Source: Zygnema cylindricum (taxonomy: Eukaryota > Streptophyta > Zygnematophyceae > Zygnematales > Zygnemataceae). From it: 37,281 nucleotides of DNA. The notes below the pieces were generated by a model. The model worked only from the letters and a program-made list of their open reading frames with translations, made no database searches and had not been told where the DNA came from. The translations under genes and the position numbers were made by a program. Below, piece after piece: positions 36,440-37,281 of the stretch. The first letter of the stretch is position 1. Every line of letters begins with the position of its first letter. The DNA lies in the NCBI GenBank assembly GCA_037447655.1, contig JBBHKE010001520.1:1-37281 (forward strand). Reading direction: 5' to 3'.

Positions 36440-37281
36440 GGTCACCGCCTCTCACTCACTCTCCCTCTCCCAAACCCTATCCCATTCACTCTCCCACTCC
36501 CTCTCCCTCTCTTTCCCCTCTCCCACACCCGCACCCTATACCACTCACCCTACCTCTCCCTTCCCCTCTCCCTCTCCCTCTCCCTCTTTCTCTCCCTATC
36601 CCACTCACTCTACCTCTTCCTCTTCTAATCTCTCTTCCAACCTCTCTCCCTCTCACTCTCCCTCACGCTCACTTTACCAATCCCTCCCCTCTCCCTATCC
36701 CTCACACTCTCCTTCACCCTCTCCCTATCCTACTCACTCTACCTCTCTCAATCCCCCGACCACTCCCTCTCCATCTCCCTCTCCCTCTCCCTCTCCCTCT
36801 CAATTTCCCTCTCCCTCTCCCTCTCTCGCTCACCCTATCCCTATCCCTCAACCTATCAGTCTCCTTCTCCCTCTCCCTCTCCCTATCCCTCTCCCTCTAT
36901 CTCAGCCTTCCCCGCTCACTCTACCTCTCCCACTCCCATCCCTCTCCCTCTCCCTATCCCACTCCCACTCCCACTCCCTCACCCTCACCTTATCCCACTC
37001 ACTGAAACTCTCCCTCTTTCTATCACTCTCCCTCTTCCTATCGATCACCCTATCCCAATCACTCTACCTCTCCCTCTCCCTGACCCTATCCCGCTCACCC
37101 TACATCTCCCACTCCCTCTCCCAATCCCTCTCCATCTCCCCCTCGCTCTTCCTCTCCTAATCCCTCTATATCTCCCTCACCCTATCCCTCCCACTCTACC
37201 TCTCCCTTTCCCTATCACTATCCCTATCCCTCTCCCTCTCCCTCTTCCTCTCCCCCTCCTCTTCCCTCTTTCTCCCTTAAA
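36440..37281. repeat. CT-rich low-complexity block at right edge
   Basis: CTCCCT, CACTCTACCTCTCC and CCCTATCC units without any plausible exon. It would lie in the ARF intron upstream of the B3 exon. No coding signal seen on either strand. Confidence 0.9.

Overview
This window is nuclear DNA from a plant, most likely a land plant. It carries an intron-rich 26S proteasome ATPase gene, an auxin response factor (ARF) gene with B3 and PB1 domains, and degenerate Ty1/copia retrotransposons. It also holds several families of short inverted-repeat transposons (MITEs) and very extensive CT/GA low-complexity DNA. Nothing bacterial or viral is present. I cannot place the species from the sequence alone.

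Layout. 1-190 is a purine-rich repeat and 191-2088 is upstream intergenic DNA rich in GTAC and CACGTG. 2089-8998 (+) is a complete RPT5 (26S proteasome regulatory subunit 6A) gene; ten exons join in frame to a 427-residue protein with Walker A, Walker B, SRH and a C-terminal HbYX tail. 8999-14740 is its 3' flank. That flank contains two adjacent hAT-like elements and ends in an inverted copy of the RPT5 3' end, including a 78-nt last-exon copy whose HbYX tyrosine is changed. 14735-21830 is a stack of three broken copia elements on the minus strand (A, B, C), apparently nested C<-B<-A and all cut off at the RPT5 inverted copy. 21860-24875 is an AT microsatellite followed by a MITE cluster, including a hAT-like element with a perfect 8-bp target duplication. 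25882-36293 (-) is the 3' part of an ARF gene (B3, ARF middle domain, an RLFG-type repression motif, PB1). Its 5' end lies beyond the window. Its introns are filled with strand-asymmetric CT/GA repeats, a 60-nt G run and minisatellites.

The ARF looks like a class B (repressor-type) member: it has RLFG and a PB1 domain. As it stands it carries an in-frame TGA in exon 7 and a one-base frame mismatch at the end of exon 8, so it is either a pseudogene, a mis-assembled locus, or spliced in a way I cannot see.

The most unusual signal is a recurring pattern. Short tandem copies of exon-intron boundaries ('exon-edge ghosts') lie in the introns next to the real boundary. I see this for RPT5 exons 3 and 10 (acceptor side) and for three ARF exons (donor side). 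Each copy keeps a splice-site-like edge attached to a piece of decayed exon. The two genes have no evident functional link; they share the window and this mutational pattern.
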